Source: Bin127 sp965203505 (lineage in GTDB: Bacteria > Chloroflexota > Dehalococcoidia > Lucifugimonadales > Lucifugimonadaceae). Taken from it: a DNA stretch of 64,000 bases. Of the stretch, positions 18,008-27,350 are shown piece by piece (positions within the stretch are counted from its first letter, which is position 1; the number at the start of each line of letters is the position of its first letter). Location of the stretch: NCBI GenBank assembly GCA_965203505.1, contig OZ241880.1, forward strand, positions 1,736,001-1,800,000. Direction: 5' to 3'. The notes under the pieces were generated by a model. The model saw only the letters and a list, made by a program, of their open reading frames with translations. It was not told where the DNA came from and did no database searches. The position numbers were made by a program, and so were the translations under genes.

Positions 18008-18397
18008 TCAGTCGGTTACTGGCAAGGGTTTGATCTCTATCGCCCCCATATCAACCGCGTCAAAACAAACCGACCTTCCGCGAAGCAAGTTCATTCCAAT
18101 CAATACATCAGGTCCGGTGGCGAAGACTGACACGGTTTGCCACGAACCATCCCAGAATACGTTTGCCTGGTATACCTCGACCTGCTCAAACGATGCGTTC
18201 CCAAACATCGCGTAGGAATTCCGCACAAACTCGAGTCCCAACTCGGCGCATACAGCCGCGGGAAGAGCTAGTTGTCCGGTGAACCCAGTGTCGACAATCG
18301 CGTCGTACGGGTAGCTGATTCCGGTCGAATCCGCGATGTAGATCGGTTGCACAAGAAATAACCGATCATCCGACTCTCGAACGTGCGCTTCCATCAT
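18008..18397 (-). CDS. Retropepsin-like clan AA aspartic protease
   Basis: A 129-residue protein with the single-lobe aspartic protease signature AIVDTGFTGQLALP (D-T-G), a second hydrophobic strand and a VLIGMNLL motif that matches the psi-loop end of the fold. Proteins of this size dimerise to form the active site, as in retropepsin. There is no signal peptide, so it is probably cytoplasmic. It overlaps the upstream 111-residue gene by 4 bases (ATGA), implying a fixed two-gene unit. Substrate unknown. Confidence 0.82.
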   Translation of the reverse strand: MMEAHVRESDDRLFLVQPIYIADSTGISYPYDAIVDTGFTGQLALPAAVCAELGLEFVRNSYAMFGNASFEQVEVYQANVFWDGSWQTVSVFATGPDVLIGMNLLRGRSVCFDAVDMGAIEIKPLPVTD

Positions 18398-18729
18398 TGA
18401 CCGAACTCTTCGGCATCATCTGCGAGTTGGCGAGATGCTAGATTCAGCTTTTCTGCCGAAACCTCTGGGTACGGCGTCAATAGGTGCTCCGAAACAATCA
18501 AAATGTGTCTGATGACATGAATCCGCGCTTCGGGATTACGAGCGCGAAGATGGTTGGATACATCTTCGGTGTCATCAATCTCCCATTCGCCGGTGTTCAT
18601 GTCGATCGCGATATAACGACCTTTGTCGGAATCGGTGAGGCTATCCGCGATGTGGTCTAGGTAGAAATCGATAGCGGGACTACCCATCGCCCTTAACTCT
18701 TCTTCGGTTGGAATTCTTTCGTTTAGCAT
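18394..18729 (-). CDS. Small acidic partner protein of the aspartic protease
   Basis: 111 residues, acidic, beginning MLNERIPTEEEL. The central YIAIDMNTGEWEIDDTED segment resembles short proteins that I recall lying directly upstream of retropepsin-like genes in cyanobacteria and Chloroflexota. The gene is translationally coupled to the protease. It could be a regulator, inhibitor or substrate adaptor. The two-gene layout resembles a toxin-antitoxin cassette, but no toxicity can be inferred from sequence. Confidence 0.72.
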   Translation of the reverse strand: MLNERIPTEEELRAMGSPAIDFYLDHIADSLTDSDKGRYIAIDMNTGEWEIDDTEDVSNHLRARNPEARIHVIRHILIVSEHLLTPYPEVSAEKLNLASRQLADDAEEFGQ

Positions 18730-18798
18730 CTATTCGATTCTCGTCAACTACGATCCCGGATACACAGCAACGCTGACAGACGCGTTCGTGAATACTGA

Positions 18799-20142
18799 TT
18801 ACCCATAGTCACCACCCACTCGATACGCCTCGTCCAAAAGATCAACTACGTATTGCACCTGAACAGCCGACTCCGCGCGTTCAAGCGCATTCGTCAGTTG
18901 CAGAGCACAACCAGGATTACCCGTCGCCATCACCGACGCACCGCTCGCCACTACATTACGCGCCTTCCGATCACCTAGCCTCATCGACATCTCGCGTTGC
19001 GATATCGCATACGATCCTGCCGAACCGCAACACACCGAAGGCTCTTGCATCGCCACTAGCTGCACTCCAGGTATTGCATCGAGAACTCTGCGCGGTGCAT
19101 CGCTGATACGCTGAGTTGACAACAAGTGGCACGGATCTTGGAAAACCACCTTGGTATCCATACGACCTGTCGGAACCACGAAACCGTATTCGTCCAACAA
19201 TTCATGAACGTCGCGAGTCTTCTCTGCCAACTCCTCCGCCGCCGAGTTGTCAGGCAAAAACTCCCTGTACTCCTTCATCGTTGATCCGCATCCGGCGGAC
19301 GAAGTAACCACGACATCCGGATCGACCGCCAACAACGCTTCGACGTTGTTGGTTGCCATCTCTAGACCGGTCAGACGTTCTCCGGCATACATGTTCATCG
19401 AGCCGCAACATCCTTGGTCCACAGGTACATGGACCTCAAATCCGTTGTGCAACAGGACTCGGACTGTCGCGTCCATCGTCCTCGCATGCATCATCGACAT
19501 CGCACATCCGGCTAGCAATGCGACACGTGCTTTGATTCGCCCCATCGGTTTCATCACTCGTCCGTCGGGAACGAAAAATCCCGGTTCTAGCGGCGGAAGT
19601 GCCTCGTCGAGATAGCGATACCGGCTGGGAAGCACCTTCATCACACCGATGCGTTTAGTAAGCGAACGCATCCCCGAACTTTGGTAGAACCGCGTCATCT
19701 TGCCAAACGTCCGCATGAGTTTCGGTCGCGCAAGAAGGCGGTTGAAACCGACTTCACGTGCGAACCTTTCACGGAACGGCCGTTTAACGCGCTCCCTCAT
19801 CTCCGCCCGCGTCGCCATCATGACCCTGCCGTAAGGAACACCTGATGGGCACGCAACCTCACAAGCCCGACACTCGAGACACAGGTCCCAATGCCGAGTA
19901 ACTTCCGGCGTAATCTCGATCCGGCGTTCATTGACCGCCTTCATCAGAGTCAACCGCCCGCGCGGCGACTCAGCCTCAAGTCCCGTCTCCAGGTACGTCG
20001 GACACGCACTCAGGCAAAAACCGCACTGCACACACTTGTAAAGATCCTCTTCGGCAGGCGCTAACGCGGTAGTGAAGCCCCGTTCCGTCGTGTTGGGTGT
20101 AGATTTCAAAACGTTCTCGTCGTGCTCAAATGCCGAACGCAA
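18799..20142 (-). CDS. glcF: Glycolate oxidase iron-sulfur subunit GlcF
   Basis: 447 residues. Two N-terminal [4Fe-4S] motifs are visible: C37-x2-C-x2-C-x3-C47 followed by PTY, and C88-x2-C-x2-C-x3-C98 followed by PSG. Two C-terminal CCG domains follow (GCCGSMN and VCCGSAGSY). This subunit passes electrons from the flavin subunits to the membrane pool during oxidation of glycolate to glyoxylate. The predicted TTG start at 20142 lies inside the end of glcE (17-base overlap) and has a weak ribosome site; a slightly later start is possible. It is cotranscribed with glcE. Confidence 0.92.
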   Translation of the reverse strand: MRSAFEHDENVLKSTPNTTERGFTTALAPAEEDLYKCVQCGFCLSACPTYLETGLEAESPRGRLTLMKAVNERRIEITPEVTRHWDLCLECRACEVACPSGVPYGRVMMATRAEMRERVKRPFRERFAREVGFNRLLARPKLMRTFGKMTRFYQSSGMRSLTKRIGVMKVLPSRYRYLDEALPPLEPGFFVPDGRVMKPMGRIKARVALLAGCAMSMMHARTMDATVRVLLHNGFEVHVPVDQGCCGSMNMYAGERLTGLEMATNNVEALLAVDPDVVVTSSAGCGSTMKEYREFLPDNSAAEELAEKTRDVHELLDEYGFVVPTGRMDTKVVFQDPCHLLSTQRISDAPRRVLDAIPGVQLVAMQEPSVCCGSAGSYAISQREMSMRLGDRKARNVVASGASVMATGNPGCALQLTNALERAESAVQVQYVVDLLDEAYRVGGDYG

Positions 20143-21415
20143 ACCGCCCCGGATTCAATACCTGCTCCGGATCGAACTGATGCTTCATATTCTTCATGAT
20201 CTGAGCTGCCGATGCGTCGATGCCGAAGACGTCGACACTCTTTTTGACCGAAATTGGGCAGCGCTCAATCAGAACGGAGCCACCCAATTCCCGAACCTGC
20301 GAGGTTGCCTCATGGATGAACACCAAACAGGCATCGTTGTCGAGACCATCAACATTTAACGTCAAAGAACCATATCCGACATCAATGACTGATGAAACGT
20401 CAACCGTTCCATGCGGTCGATCAAACGATCGATTGAATCTGGCGACCAGATGAAAACCGTCCAAAGCCTTCGTTGAAATCCGCAGGATCAGCTTCGCGTT
20501 GTCAACCGATTCTTCCATGTATTCCCAAAGGTCGGCTTCGGTCACCCCATCCAACGATTCGTATCCGGTGGCCGGTACCGTGCCCGCCAGTCCAATCAAG
20601 TCCTCGGATTGCCGATTCAAGGCGGAGATCGATCCTGAAACCTTGATGAGCATCAGATGACTCGCAGCGTCAACCCCTTGGTCGGCATCCATGTACCGAT
20701 TGGCCGCTAACTCTCGAATGGCTCCTGCAGACCGAGCGCCTGAATAAAGCCGCGCCGACTCGATCATCAACTCCATCTGTCCGATCTCGCTCGCCGCATC
20801 GGCCGCCGCGCCGAATCGGTCGAACCACATAGCCACCGTCCTCGTACGCTCCGGCAACGGTACGAGTTTCAAAGCGACGCTGGTTATGACTCCCAAAGTG
20901 CCGAAGGCACCGGTATGAAGCCGGTGAAGATCGTAGCCCTGCACGTTCTTTACAACGCGCCCGCCGGATTTGGTAGACGTACCGTCCGCGAGCACGACGT
21001 GCAAACCTATGATCCAATCGCGGATACCGCCGAATCTCGGTCGCAACAAGCTCGGGGCATTCGAAGCTACTGAGCCCCCGATCGTCGCAAGACCGGGACG
21101 CGGCACGGCGAAGGGCAGACGTTGATTGTTCTCTCCCAGCAATTCAACCAGATGATCGATCCGCACACCAGCGTCACACACGACCGTCATATCACCGGCG
21201 ACATGCTCGACATTGTTCGAGAGCCCAGTTAAGTCAAGGGCGATGTCATATCGGCCGGGTGAGTTGCCCACGCCCATCCTTGTGCCGCCTCCCCAAGGCA
21301 CTACCGCGCTCGATTGAGAGTGCAGATCGGCGAGGACAGTCGCGACCTCCGTCGCGTCCGTAGGTCGAACCACGTCGCGGGGCAGAAGTCCATCGACCTC
21401 GAAACTCATCGCCAC
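20126..21415 (-). CDS. glcE: Glycolate oxidase FAD-binding subunit GlcE
   Basis: 429 residues with a PCMH-type FAD-binding domain: VPWGGGTRMGVGN, the TIGGSVASNAPSLLRPRFGGIRD segment, VKNVQGYDLHRLHTGAFGTLGVI and a C-terminal NPGRFAFGI. It is shorter than GlcD and lacks the full FAD-oxidase C-terminal domain, which is typical of GlcE. GTG start, with an ATG two codons on. It overlaps glcF downstream and begins three bases after a VOC gene. The third subunit, GlcD, is encoded 7 kb away on the same strand. Confidence 0.9.
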   Translation of the reverse strand: MAMSFEVDGLLPRDVVRPTDATEVATVLADLHSQSSAVVPWGGGTRMGVGNSPGRYDIALDLTGLSNNVEHVAGDMTVVCDAGVRIDHLVELLGENNQRLPFAVPRPGLATIGGSVASNAPSLLRPRFGGIRDWIIGLHVVLADGTSTKSGGRVVKNVQGYDLHRLHTGAFGTLGVITSVALKLVPLPERTRTVAMWFDRFGAAADAASEIGQMELMIESARLYSGARSAGAIRELAANRYMDADQGVDAASHLMLIKVSGSISALNRQSEDLIGLAGTVPATGYESLDGVTEADLWEYMEESVDNAKLILRISTKALDGFHLVARFNRSFDRPHGTVDVSSVIDVGYGSLTLNVDGLDNDACLVFIHEATSQVRELGGSVLIERCPISVKKSVDVFGIDASAAQIMKNMKHQFDPEQVLNPGRFAFGI

Positions 21416-21418
21416 AGA

Positions 21419-21832
21419 CTACTCCTGCAACGAGAAGTTGAATTGCCAGTTGATGCCGTACTTGTCAGTACAAGAGCCGTGGTAAGCACCCCAAAACTGC
21501 TTTTCCAACGGTGTCGTCACGCTACCGTGTTCCGACAACTTGGCAAACTGCCCCTCCATCTCTTCGACGCTAGAAGGCTCGACTGAAATCGCAAAGTTGT
21601 CACCAATAGTTGGCGGTGCCCTAAACGCAGCAGGAACATCGCTGCCCATCAAAAATCCAGAACCGATAGGGAAGGATATGTGCATCACGTTGTCCAACTC
21701 CTCCTCTGCCACATCCATACCCTCGGGACCTTCTCTGAATGTCGTGACAAACGCGAAATCGCCGCCGAAGACCGAGCGATAGAACTCGAAAACTTCACGG
21801 CAGTTGCCGTTGAAAAACAGATAGATGTTCAT
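21419..21832 (-). CDS. VOC-family protein (PhnB/YjdN-like), copy 1
   Basis: 137 residues from the ATG at 21832, which has AAGGAGAA upstream; longer starts add an unrelated leader. The family pattern YLFFNGNCREVFEFYRSVFGG, the MHISFPIG strand, LMGSDVP, and the terminal FWGAYHGSCTDKYGINWQFN match the glyoxalase/bleomycin-resistance fold of the PhnB group. No certain enzymatic role is known for these; some bind metals or small ligands. It is a tandem copy of the next gene and is directly upstream of glcE in the same direction. Confidence 0.85.
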   Translation of the reverse strand: MNIYLFFNGNCREVFEFYRSVFGGDFAFVTTFREGPEGMDVAEEELDNVMHISFPIGSGFLMGSDVPAAFRAPPTIGDNFAISVEPSSVEEMEGQFAKLSEHGSVTTPLEKQFWGAYHGSCTDKYGINWQFNFSLQE

Positions 21833-21954
21833 GCTCAATGCATTCTCCTTGTCCGAGATGGCCGAAAGCGATTCTGACACCGCGTTTCGAGATTAAACAC
21901 CGGAAAAGATCCGCAGACGCACTTAAGCGTATCTGCGATCTCCAGATACGGCTA

Positions 21955-22368
21955 TCAGTGTTCCGTGTTCAATTGCCAACTTATGCCGAATTTATCGATA
22001 CAAGAACCGAAATACGCACCCCAGAACTGATCCTCCATCGGCATCGTTACAGTTCCGCCATCGGACAACTTGGCGAACAGTTCATCTGCAGCTTCTTTGC
22101 TCTCCGGTTGATACGAGATGGAGAAGTTGCTGCCTTGAACCGGTGGTGGGGCAAACTGCTCCGGAACGTCGGAACCCATCAGCACCGATGACCCGATCGG
22201 ATACGACACATGCATCACCTGATCCAAGACATCTTCGGGCAAAGGCATGCCCTCCGGGCCCTCTCTGAACGTGTTGAACAACTCAAACTCGCCGCCGAAG
22301 ATTGAGCGATAGAACTCGAAGACCTCGCGGCAGTTTCCGTTGAAATGGAGATAGATGGTGAGACTCAA
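21955..22368 (-). CDS. VOC-family protein (PhnB/YjdN-like), copy 2
   Basis: 137 residues, the same length and layout as copy 1 (YLHFNGNCREVFEFYRSIFGG, LMGSDVPEQF, FWGAYFGSCIDKFGISWQLN). The start is a TTG at 22368, decided by an AGGAGG five bases upstream. It lies 18 bases after the end of an aldo/keto reductase gene, so it probably belongs to that transcript. The 122-base gap between the two VOC copies contains no other feature. Confidence 0.85.
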   Translation of the reverse strand: MSLTIYLHFNGNCREVFEFYRSIFGGEFELFNTFREGPEGMPLPEDVLDQVMHVSYPIGSSVLMGSDVPEQFAPPPVQGSNFSISYQPESKEAADELFAKLSDGGTVTMPMEDQFWGAYFGSCIDKFGISWQLNTEH

Positions 22369-22386
22369 TTTCGCCTCCTCGCCGTT

Positions 22387-23397
22387 CTAGCGTTTAGCAC
22401 TGATTTGATCCTGATTGTAAGTACTCGTCACATCGGCATACGGTGTCCTGACAGCCTCACTCGCTACGGTTGCTTCATCGATCGCCTCTTGCGGAACATC
22501 CTCATGCCACGCCTCCAGATTCGAACGTACGTGTTCAACTGTGTGGGCACCCATGATGCACGCGGTGACAGCCGGGTTGCTGATTACCCAGCGTGATGTC
22601 AAAGCGTTCATCGAAACACCGTATTTCTTCGCGATGGTGATTATCTTCTCGACAACGTCGAAATTGGCTTCCGTCCAATACGTCCGGCGGAACGACTCGA
22701 AATGCCGGAAATCGGGTGAAAATCGGCTACCCGGTTCGGCCTCGAAATGCAGGTCTTGTCCAAGCAACAGACCTCCCGCCCTCGGCGAGAATGCCATGAC
22801 ACCCAAGCCATACTCTTCGCAGACCGGAAAAATCTCGCGCTCGGGATCTCTGGACAGCAAGTTGTATCGGCCTTGATAGCAGTTGAAAAGGCGCGCTCCC
22901 AACTTGTCCGCCTGCCACAGCGCCTCGACAACTTGAAATGCCGCGAAGTTACAGACGCCGATGTAGCGCGCCTTGCCGGATTGGACGATATCGCTGTAGA
23001 CGAGGACGAACTCATCGATCGGTACATCAAGCGGAAAGTCGTGGATCTGGTAGAGATCAATGTAGTCGGTATTCAAACGCCGCAACGAGTCATCGATCGC
23101 ATCCATCGCATACTTGCGACTAACTTGGCGACCATTGGGACCCCAGCTAAGTCGACCGTTGCCTTTCGACGCCAATATGACGTCGTATCGCCGACCTTGC
23201 AGGAATTTGCCGATGAAAGTCTCGGAACGTCCCTCTTCGTAGACGTTGGCGGTGTCAATAAAGGTCACGCCACCATCGAACGCGGCGCTCAGCACATTGA
23301 GCGATTCCGCCTCATCCATCTGCCCGCCGAAGTTGTCACCACCCATGCAGTATTCAGATACCTTAAGGCCGGTTCGGCCGAGTCGTACGTAGTTCAT
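22387..23397 (-). CDS. Aldo/keto reductase
   Basis: 336 residues forming an AKR TIM barrel. The catalytic tetrad is present: D48, Y53, K78 and H119 (IDTANVY, LASKG, QIHDFP). NADPH-binding features are in the C-terminal GVSMNALTSRWVISNP and IMGAHTVEHVRSN segments. Such enzymes reduce aldehydes or ketones, or oxidise sugars in reverse. The start overlaps the stop of the preceding 235-residue gene by 4 bases, so it is the fourth gene of a tightly packed operon. Confidence 0.9.
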   Translation of the reverse strand: MNYVRLGRTGLKVSEYCMGGDNFGGQMDEAESLNVLSAAFDGGVTFIDTANVYEEGRSETFIGKFLQGRRYDVILASKGNGRLSWGPNGRQVSRKYAMDAIDDSLRRLNTDYIDLYQIHDFPLDVPIDEFVLVYSDIVQSGKARYIGVCNFAAFQVVEALWQADKLGARLFNCYQGRYNLLSRDPEREIFPVCEEYGLGVMAFSPRAGGLLLGQDLHFEAEPGSRFSPDFRHFESFRRTYWTEANFDVVEKIITIAKKYGVSMNALTSRWVISNPAVTACIMGAHTVEHVRSNLEAWHEDVPQEAIDEATVASEAVRTPYADVTSTYNQDQISAKR

Positions 23398-24101
23398 TGG
23401 ATTTCCTCAACAATGCACAAGGGACTGTCCCAGTCCGCATCCAGATCCTGCAATTCACCGGTTCGAGAAACGCGATCGCCAAGCGCGTTGAGAAACTCAG
23501 ATTTGTATCCACTTTTGGTATGCTGAACGTTCCACAATCCAGAGCGTTGGATTTCCACTTTTTCCGAAGACTTGCCCAACCATTCTTCTGACGGACAGTC
23601 TCCTGCATCGCCGCGCCAGTTACTAAGCAATCCAATCGCGTTGCTCTCGATCCATCGTCGCAACTTATAACCATCCTCTGCGTCTACGTCTACCCACAAA
23701 AAAGGCATGCCCCCGATATATGTGCTGATACATCGCGTGTGGTTATGTTCGCAGTCCGTTTCACGGCCCTTAGATCGGTTTTTTAGTGCTCGATTGACGT
23801 GATCGCGGAAAACGGATCTGCCACCGTCTTGTTTGTGTTCGTAAAGTCGATGCCACAGCTGGCTTTTGGATCGTGCAGTAACCGCGTGTGTCCCAACTCT
23901 GACAACTCGAAGATCACCAGACGACTTCGAACGCGTCTCACCGTCCTCAAAGAAGAAGTAGACACCACGTTTCGGCCAACCCATGTTCCAATGACAATCC
24001 GCCAACGTCCGCTTCCCACCTACCTGATCTTCGAGTTGCTTCAGTAACTCATAGAAGCATTCAATGTCCTTTTCTCGCTCCGTCACAGCCCAAACCACCA
24101 T
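23394..24101 (-). CDS. Putative GIY-YIG-like nuclease-family protein
   Basis: 235 residues. The segment WPKRGVYFFFEDGETR...LRVVRVGTHAV...SQLWHRLYEHKQ...SVFRDHVNRAL resembles a GIY-YIG-type core, with the V-Y-F/V-G-T strands and an R-L-x2-H helix. The second half carries a MPFLWVDVDAEDG strand, an IESNAIGLLSNW helix and EEWLGKSS...SGLWNVQH. I recall such proteins being annotated as GIY-YIG catalytic-domain proteins, but the assignment is by eye only. It sits between two aldo/keto reductases with a 4-base overlap downstream and a 19-base overlap upstream, an unexpected place for a nuclease. Confidence 0.68.
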   Translation of the reverse strand: MVVWAVTEREKDIECFYELLKQLEDQVGGKRTLADCHWNMGWPKRGVYFFFEDGETRSKSSGDLRVVRVGTHAVTARSKSQLWHRLYEHKQDGGRSVFRDHVNRALKNRSKGRETDCEHNHTRCISTYIGGMPFLWVDVDAEDGYKLRRWIESNAIGLLSNWRGDAGDCPSEEWLGKSSEKVEIQRSGLWNVQHTKSGYKSEFLNALGDRVSRTGELQDLDADWDSPLCIVEEIQ

Positions 24102-24307
24102 TCCGCCAACTCACGAACGATCAGTCCGACCAAAACCCCGAGCACGATCGCTGGACCTAAACGGATGACGAACCAAGTCACGAACACTAACGACTTGTGC
24201 GCGCTGATGAACCTTATGACGGCTGAAGCCGACCGATAGAAACCAACCTGCAATAGGAGGCCGATCCGCAGCAACGCCAACAGAAGCGCGTTGGATAGTT
24301 CGTTCAC
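24083..24307 (-). CDS. Small two-segment membrane protein
   Basis: 74 residues from a GTG whose GTGA overlaps the stop of the upstream aldo/keto reductase. It has a hydrophobic N-terminal stretch (ALLLALLRIGLLLQVGF) and a longer one (LVFVTWFVIRLGPAIVLGVLVGLIV) separated by a short basic loop, predicting one or two membrane helices. No family is recognised. The tight coupling on both sides is the main argument that it is expressed. Confidence 0.6.
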   Translation of the reverse strand: MNELSNALLLALLRIGLLLQVGFYRSASAVIRFISAHKSLVFVTWFVIRLGPAIVLGVLVGLIVRELAEWWFGL

Positions 24308-25326
24308 GCCGCCCTCGTAATGGTCACGCCCGCTTGGCCGGATTGCGGAGGATAGTTCATTGGTTCAACCGTCTGGAACTCATCGGCAACGGCCCTGACT
24401 TCGGACATCGCCTCCTCGCTGGCCAATTGACTCCAAGCGTCCAATGTGCCACTGAGCTGGTCCAAATTACGCGCCCCGAATATCGGCGCCGTCACGCCCT
24501 CGTGCTCAGCAACCCACTGCATCGCCAGCCGGATCACCGGCTCGCCGTAGCGCTCACCAATCGACACGAGTTTCGCAACCGTCTCATGCCGCAAATCATC
24601 GCCGTACCGTCGCTTCAAAACACCGCCGCGCGAGTCATCCCGCACACCAAACTTCGAATCCGATGCGTAAGAACCGAGATGCTTGCCCGTCAGGAACCCG
24701 CTCGCCAACGGACTGTAGGGCACAACGGCAACGCCATGCTTACGAGCTAGAGGAATCATCTCGATCGCTAAACCCGGCTGCAAGATGTTGAACACGCTCT
24801 GGATCGCCTCGAATCGATAAAGATTGCGCACATCAGAGGTCCACAGCGCGGAAGTCAACACCCATGTCGGAAAATTCGACGCCCCGGCATAGACAACCTT
24901 TCCTTGATGGATTAAGTCGTCGACAGCGCGCAAAGTCTCCTCGATCGGCGTCTCCGAATCCCACGAATGGCAGTAGAGCAGATCGATACGATCCGTCTTC
25001 AAACGCTTCAACGAGGCTTCGACAGTCCGCACGATGTGATATCTCGAAGCACCGATATCGTTGACTCCGTCGCCGACCTGCGAACGATACTTGGTCGCCA
25101 AAACGATCTGGTCACGACGACCCGATGCCCGGAAATAGTTTCCGATCACCCGCTCCGAGTCACCGATCGAATACGAATCCGACGTATCGAGAAAGTTGAG
25201 CCCGGCGTCGAAAGCCTTGTCCATGATCTCGTGCGAGGTATCCTGATCGCAACCGTACGGATTACCAAAGTTGTCCGAACCGAGACAAAGGTTTGAAACC
25301 TTCACACCAGTTCGGCCCAATTTCAC
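24304..25326 (-). CDS. Aldo/keto reductase, first gene of operon
   Basis: 340 residues with the AKR tetrad D47, Y52, K79, H120 (FLDTSDSY, ATKYR, YCHSWD). It is a distant paralogue of the AKR three genes downstream. The visible start is GTG at 25326, but that trims two or three residues compared with its paralogue (MNYVRLGRTG against (EY)VKLGRTG) and a GGAGG lies 22 bases upstream, so initiation could be at a non-standard codon a little earlier. It heads a minus-strand train that runs through the VOC genes to glcEF. Confidence 0.88.
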   Translation of the reverse strand: MKLGRTGVKVSNLCLGSDNFGNPYGCDQDTSHEIMDKAFDAGLNFLDTSDSYSIGDSERVIGNYFRASGRRDQIVLATKYRSQVGDGVNDIGASRYHIVRTVEASLKRLKTDRIDLLYCHSWDSETPIEETLRAVDDLIHQGKVVYAGASNFPTWVLTSALWTSDVRNLYRFEAIQSVFNILQPGLAIEMIPLARKHGVAVVPYSPLASGFLTGKHLGSYASDSKFGVRDDSRGGVLKRRYGDDLRHETVAKLVSIGERYGEPVIRLAMQWVAEHEGVTAPIFGARNLDQLSGTLDAWSQLASEEAMSEVRAVADEFQTVEPMNYPPQSGQAGVTITRAA

Positions 25327-25471
25327 ATATTCGAGGGGGATGACTGAACCTCCATAAATGGATTCTCGCTCTACCAGATGTTAGTCGAAATGAGATGAAG
25401 TTTCCTCGACAACAATCCCGCGCGCATACTTCTTCGTAGGAAAACCAGACCCGATCCATCGGACTAAAACG

Positions 25472-27337
25472 TTGCGCGCGTATGTATTCAAGATCGCTTC
25501 GGCGATGCTTACGTCATCATTGATTTTGCAAATCGCTTGTACGGCAGGGACGACTGAAGATTCTTCGCCAGTCTTGGAAACCATCGAACCAACAACCTCG
25601 ATCCTCGAAGGCATCGAGATTGTTGAAACCATCCCTCCGACCACAGAAGGTGATGAACCTGAACCGTTGAATAACGACGGACCGCGGAGAGGGGGTGTAT
25701 TGGCCGTGCCAGCGTTTTCTTGCAGCATCGTGGACCCTGCCATAGATGGCGCGGCCGAGTTCCTACACATTGCAGACCCAATAATCGGGACGGAGATTCA
25801 CGCAGGATTATTCAAGCTGAGCGACGATCGGAACGCGCCGGTGAAGTTAGAACTCGCGTCGTCATACGAGGTCCAAGAACTAGGTTTGCTTTACGAATTT
25901 GTGCTCAGGCAGGATCTCAAGTTTAGCGATGGTTCTGCATTGACCGCCAGCGACTTCAAATGGAGTTGGGAACGCGCGCTGAGGAAATCTCTGCCTGGCG
26001 GGCGCGCTCGCGATGTATTCGGATTGGTCGAAGGTGCACAGGCGGTCGCAGAAGGTATGAGCCACGACTTGGTTGGTGTCACGGTAGTCGACGATAGGAC
26101 CCTCGAAGTTCGTCTGACACAAGCACGCGCCGAATTTACTGCGTTGCTGGCAGACCCCGTTGCGTCTGTGCTGAAGAAAGACAACGTCGAATCATGGGCC
26201 GTCGAGTGGGAAAACCCCGGCGGTAATGTCCCAGTATCCGGATTCGATGAAACCAACATGCCCGTCGGAGCGGGCCCTTTCAAACTCGTAACCTATTTTG
26301 TTAGCTATGGGCTGGGAAAAGACAAATGTGCGATTGCCCGCAATCCTCATTACTGGGGACGCCCGGCATACCTCGACGGTGTCTGGTTCCGCACTGACGC
26401 GGTGAAAAGCGAAACGCATGCCCAGCATGGCGAGATACAGACCATCAATCCGCTTGCCTTTGCCAATGAAGAGACAGATTACGAAGCCATGCCTTGCTTC
26501 GTTGATCGAACCGCTGCGGGACCGGAGATCGGCGAATTCATAGAAGTCGACGGTGCCACTGAGAACAGCAAGGATCGCGCTCCAACGATTAGCTTCATCG
26601 TCTTGAACGCAGCAGCGCCGCCTTTCGACGAACTTCACTTCCGTCGTGCCGTCGTTGCCAGTGCTAACGTAAATTCAGTTCGATGGCGGCCCGACAGTGA
26701 CCGCAGATTGATCTCAGAAGATCTAACCACGTTAGAACTACCGGACGTTCATCCAGCGTTCGATCCCGAAGCTGCGAGAACAGAGTTTGCGAAGTCAAAG
26801 TATCACGAGCACACTCACACTTGGGAGATAGGATATTTGGGTCCCGACGCGTTTGGGCTACTTTACGAACTCGAGGAACTCTTCGCGATTTGGAATGAAA
26901 CACTAAACATGGAAGTAGAAGAAGATCTCAGCGGTCATAGCGTCATCGATGACTTCGAAGGGCGATATAACCAAAACTACCATCTGAGGATGTATCACGA
27001 GATTCCGACGTTTCCTGACCCCTCTTCGGTGTTGCGATCCATAGTTGCTCCGTTCGGCGAGATCGGTAAAGCTCCTGAATTCGTCGAAATTGAAGAGATG
27101 ATTTCAGCCGCAGCGACGGAACTAGATGCCGTTAAGCGGCATCGGATGTATTTCGAGATTGAAGCCTTCCTTGCGGAACAGGCACTCGTGATTCCCGTGG
27201 AAGTGTTTTCCGGTTTCGAGTGTTACCGCACACATTCTTGGGTGTATGGTCTTGAACCATCTAAGTACGTTGGTTCAATGTTCTACAACGTCTGGCTCGA
27301 TCAAAGCGCACCGAAGCGGGAATTACCCACGCCTTAA
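25472..27337 (+). CDS. ABC transporter substrate-binding lipoprotein, peptide/nickel type (SBP_bac_5)
   Basis: 621 residues, a large family 5 binding protein. From the TTG start the N terminus reads as a lipoprotein signal with the box LQIAC (C23); an ATG at 25508 would leave only a short uncharged signal. After an acidic Thr/Pro linker, RRGGVLAVPAF begins the binding fold, with LRQDLKFSDGSALTASDFKWSWERAL, DDRTLEVRL and the NPHYWGRPAYLDGVWFR strand characteristic of DppA/OppA relatives. No permease or ATPase genes are adjacent, so it is an orphan binding protein here. It is divergent from the aldo/keto reductase operon. Confidence 0.88.
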   Translation: MRAYVFKIASAMLTSSLILQIACTAGTTEDSSPVLETIEPTTSILEGIEIVETIPPTTEGDEPEPLNNDGPRRGGVLAVPAFSCSIVDPAIDGAAEFLHIADPIIGTEIHAGLFKLSDDRNAPVKLELASSYEVQELGLLYEFVLRQDLKFSDGSALTASDFKWSWERALRKSLPGGRARDVFGLVEGAQAVAEGMSHDLVGVTVVDDRTLEVRLTQARAEFTALLADPVASVLKKDNVESWAVEWENPGGNVPVSGFDETNMPVGAGPFKLVTYFVSYGLGKDKCAIARNPHYWGRPAYLDGVWFRTDAVKSETHAQHGEIQTINPLAFANEETDYEAMPCFVDRTAAGPEIGEFIEVDGATENSKDRAPTISFIVLNAAAPPFDELHFRRAVVASANVNSVRWRPDSDRRLISEDLTTLELPDVHPAFDPEAARTEFAKSKYHEHTHTWEIGYLGPDAFGLLYELEELFAIWNETLNMEVEEDLSGHSVIDDFEGRYNQNYHLRMYHEIPTFPDPSSVLRSIVAPFGEIGKAPEFVEIEEMISAAATELDAVKRHRMYFEIEAFLAEQALVIPVEVFSGFECYRTHSWVYGLEPSKYVGSMFYNVWLDQSAPKRELPTP

Positions 27338-27350
27338 CGGTCATTCATCT

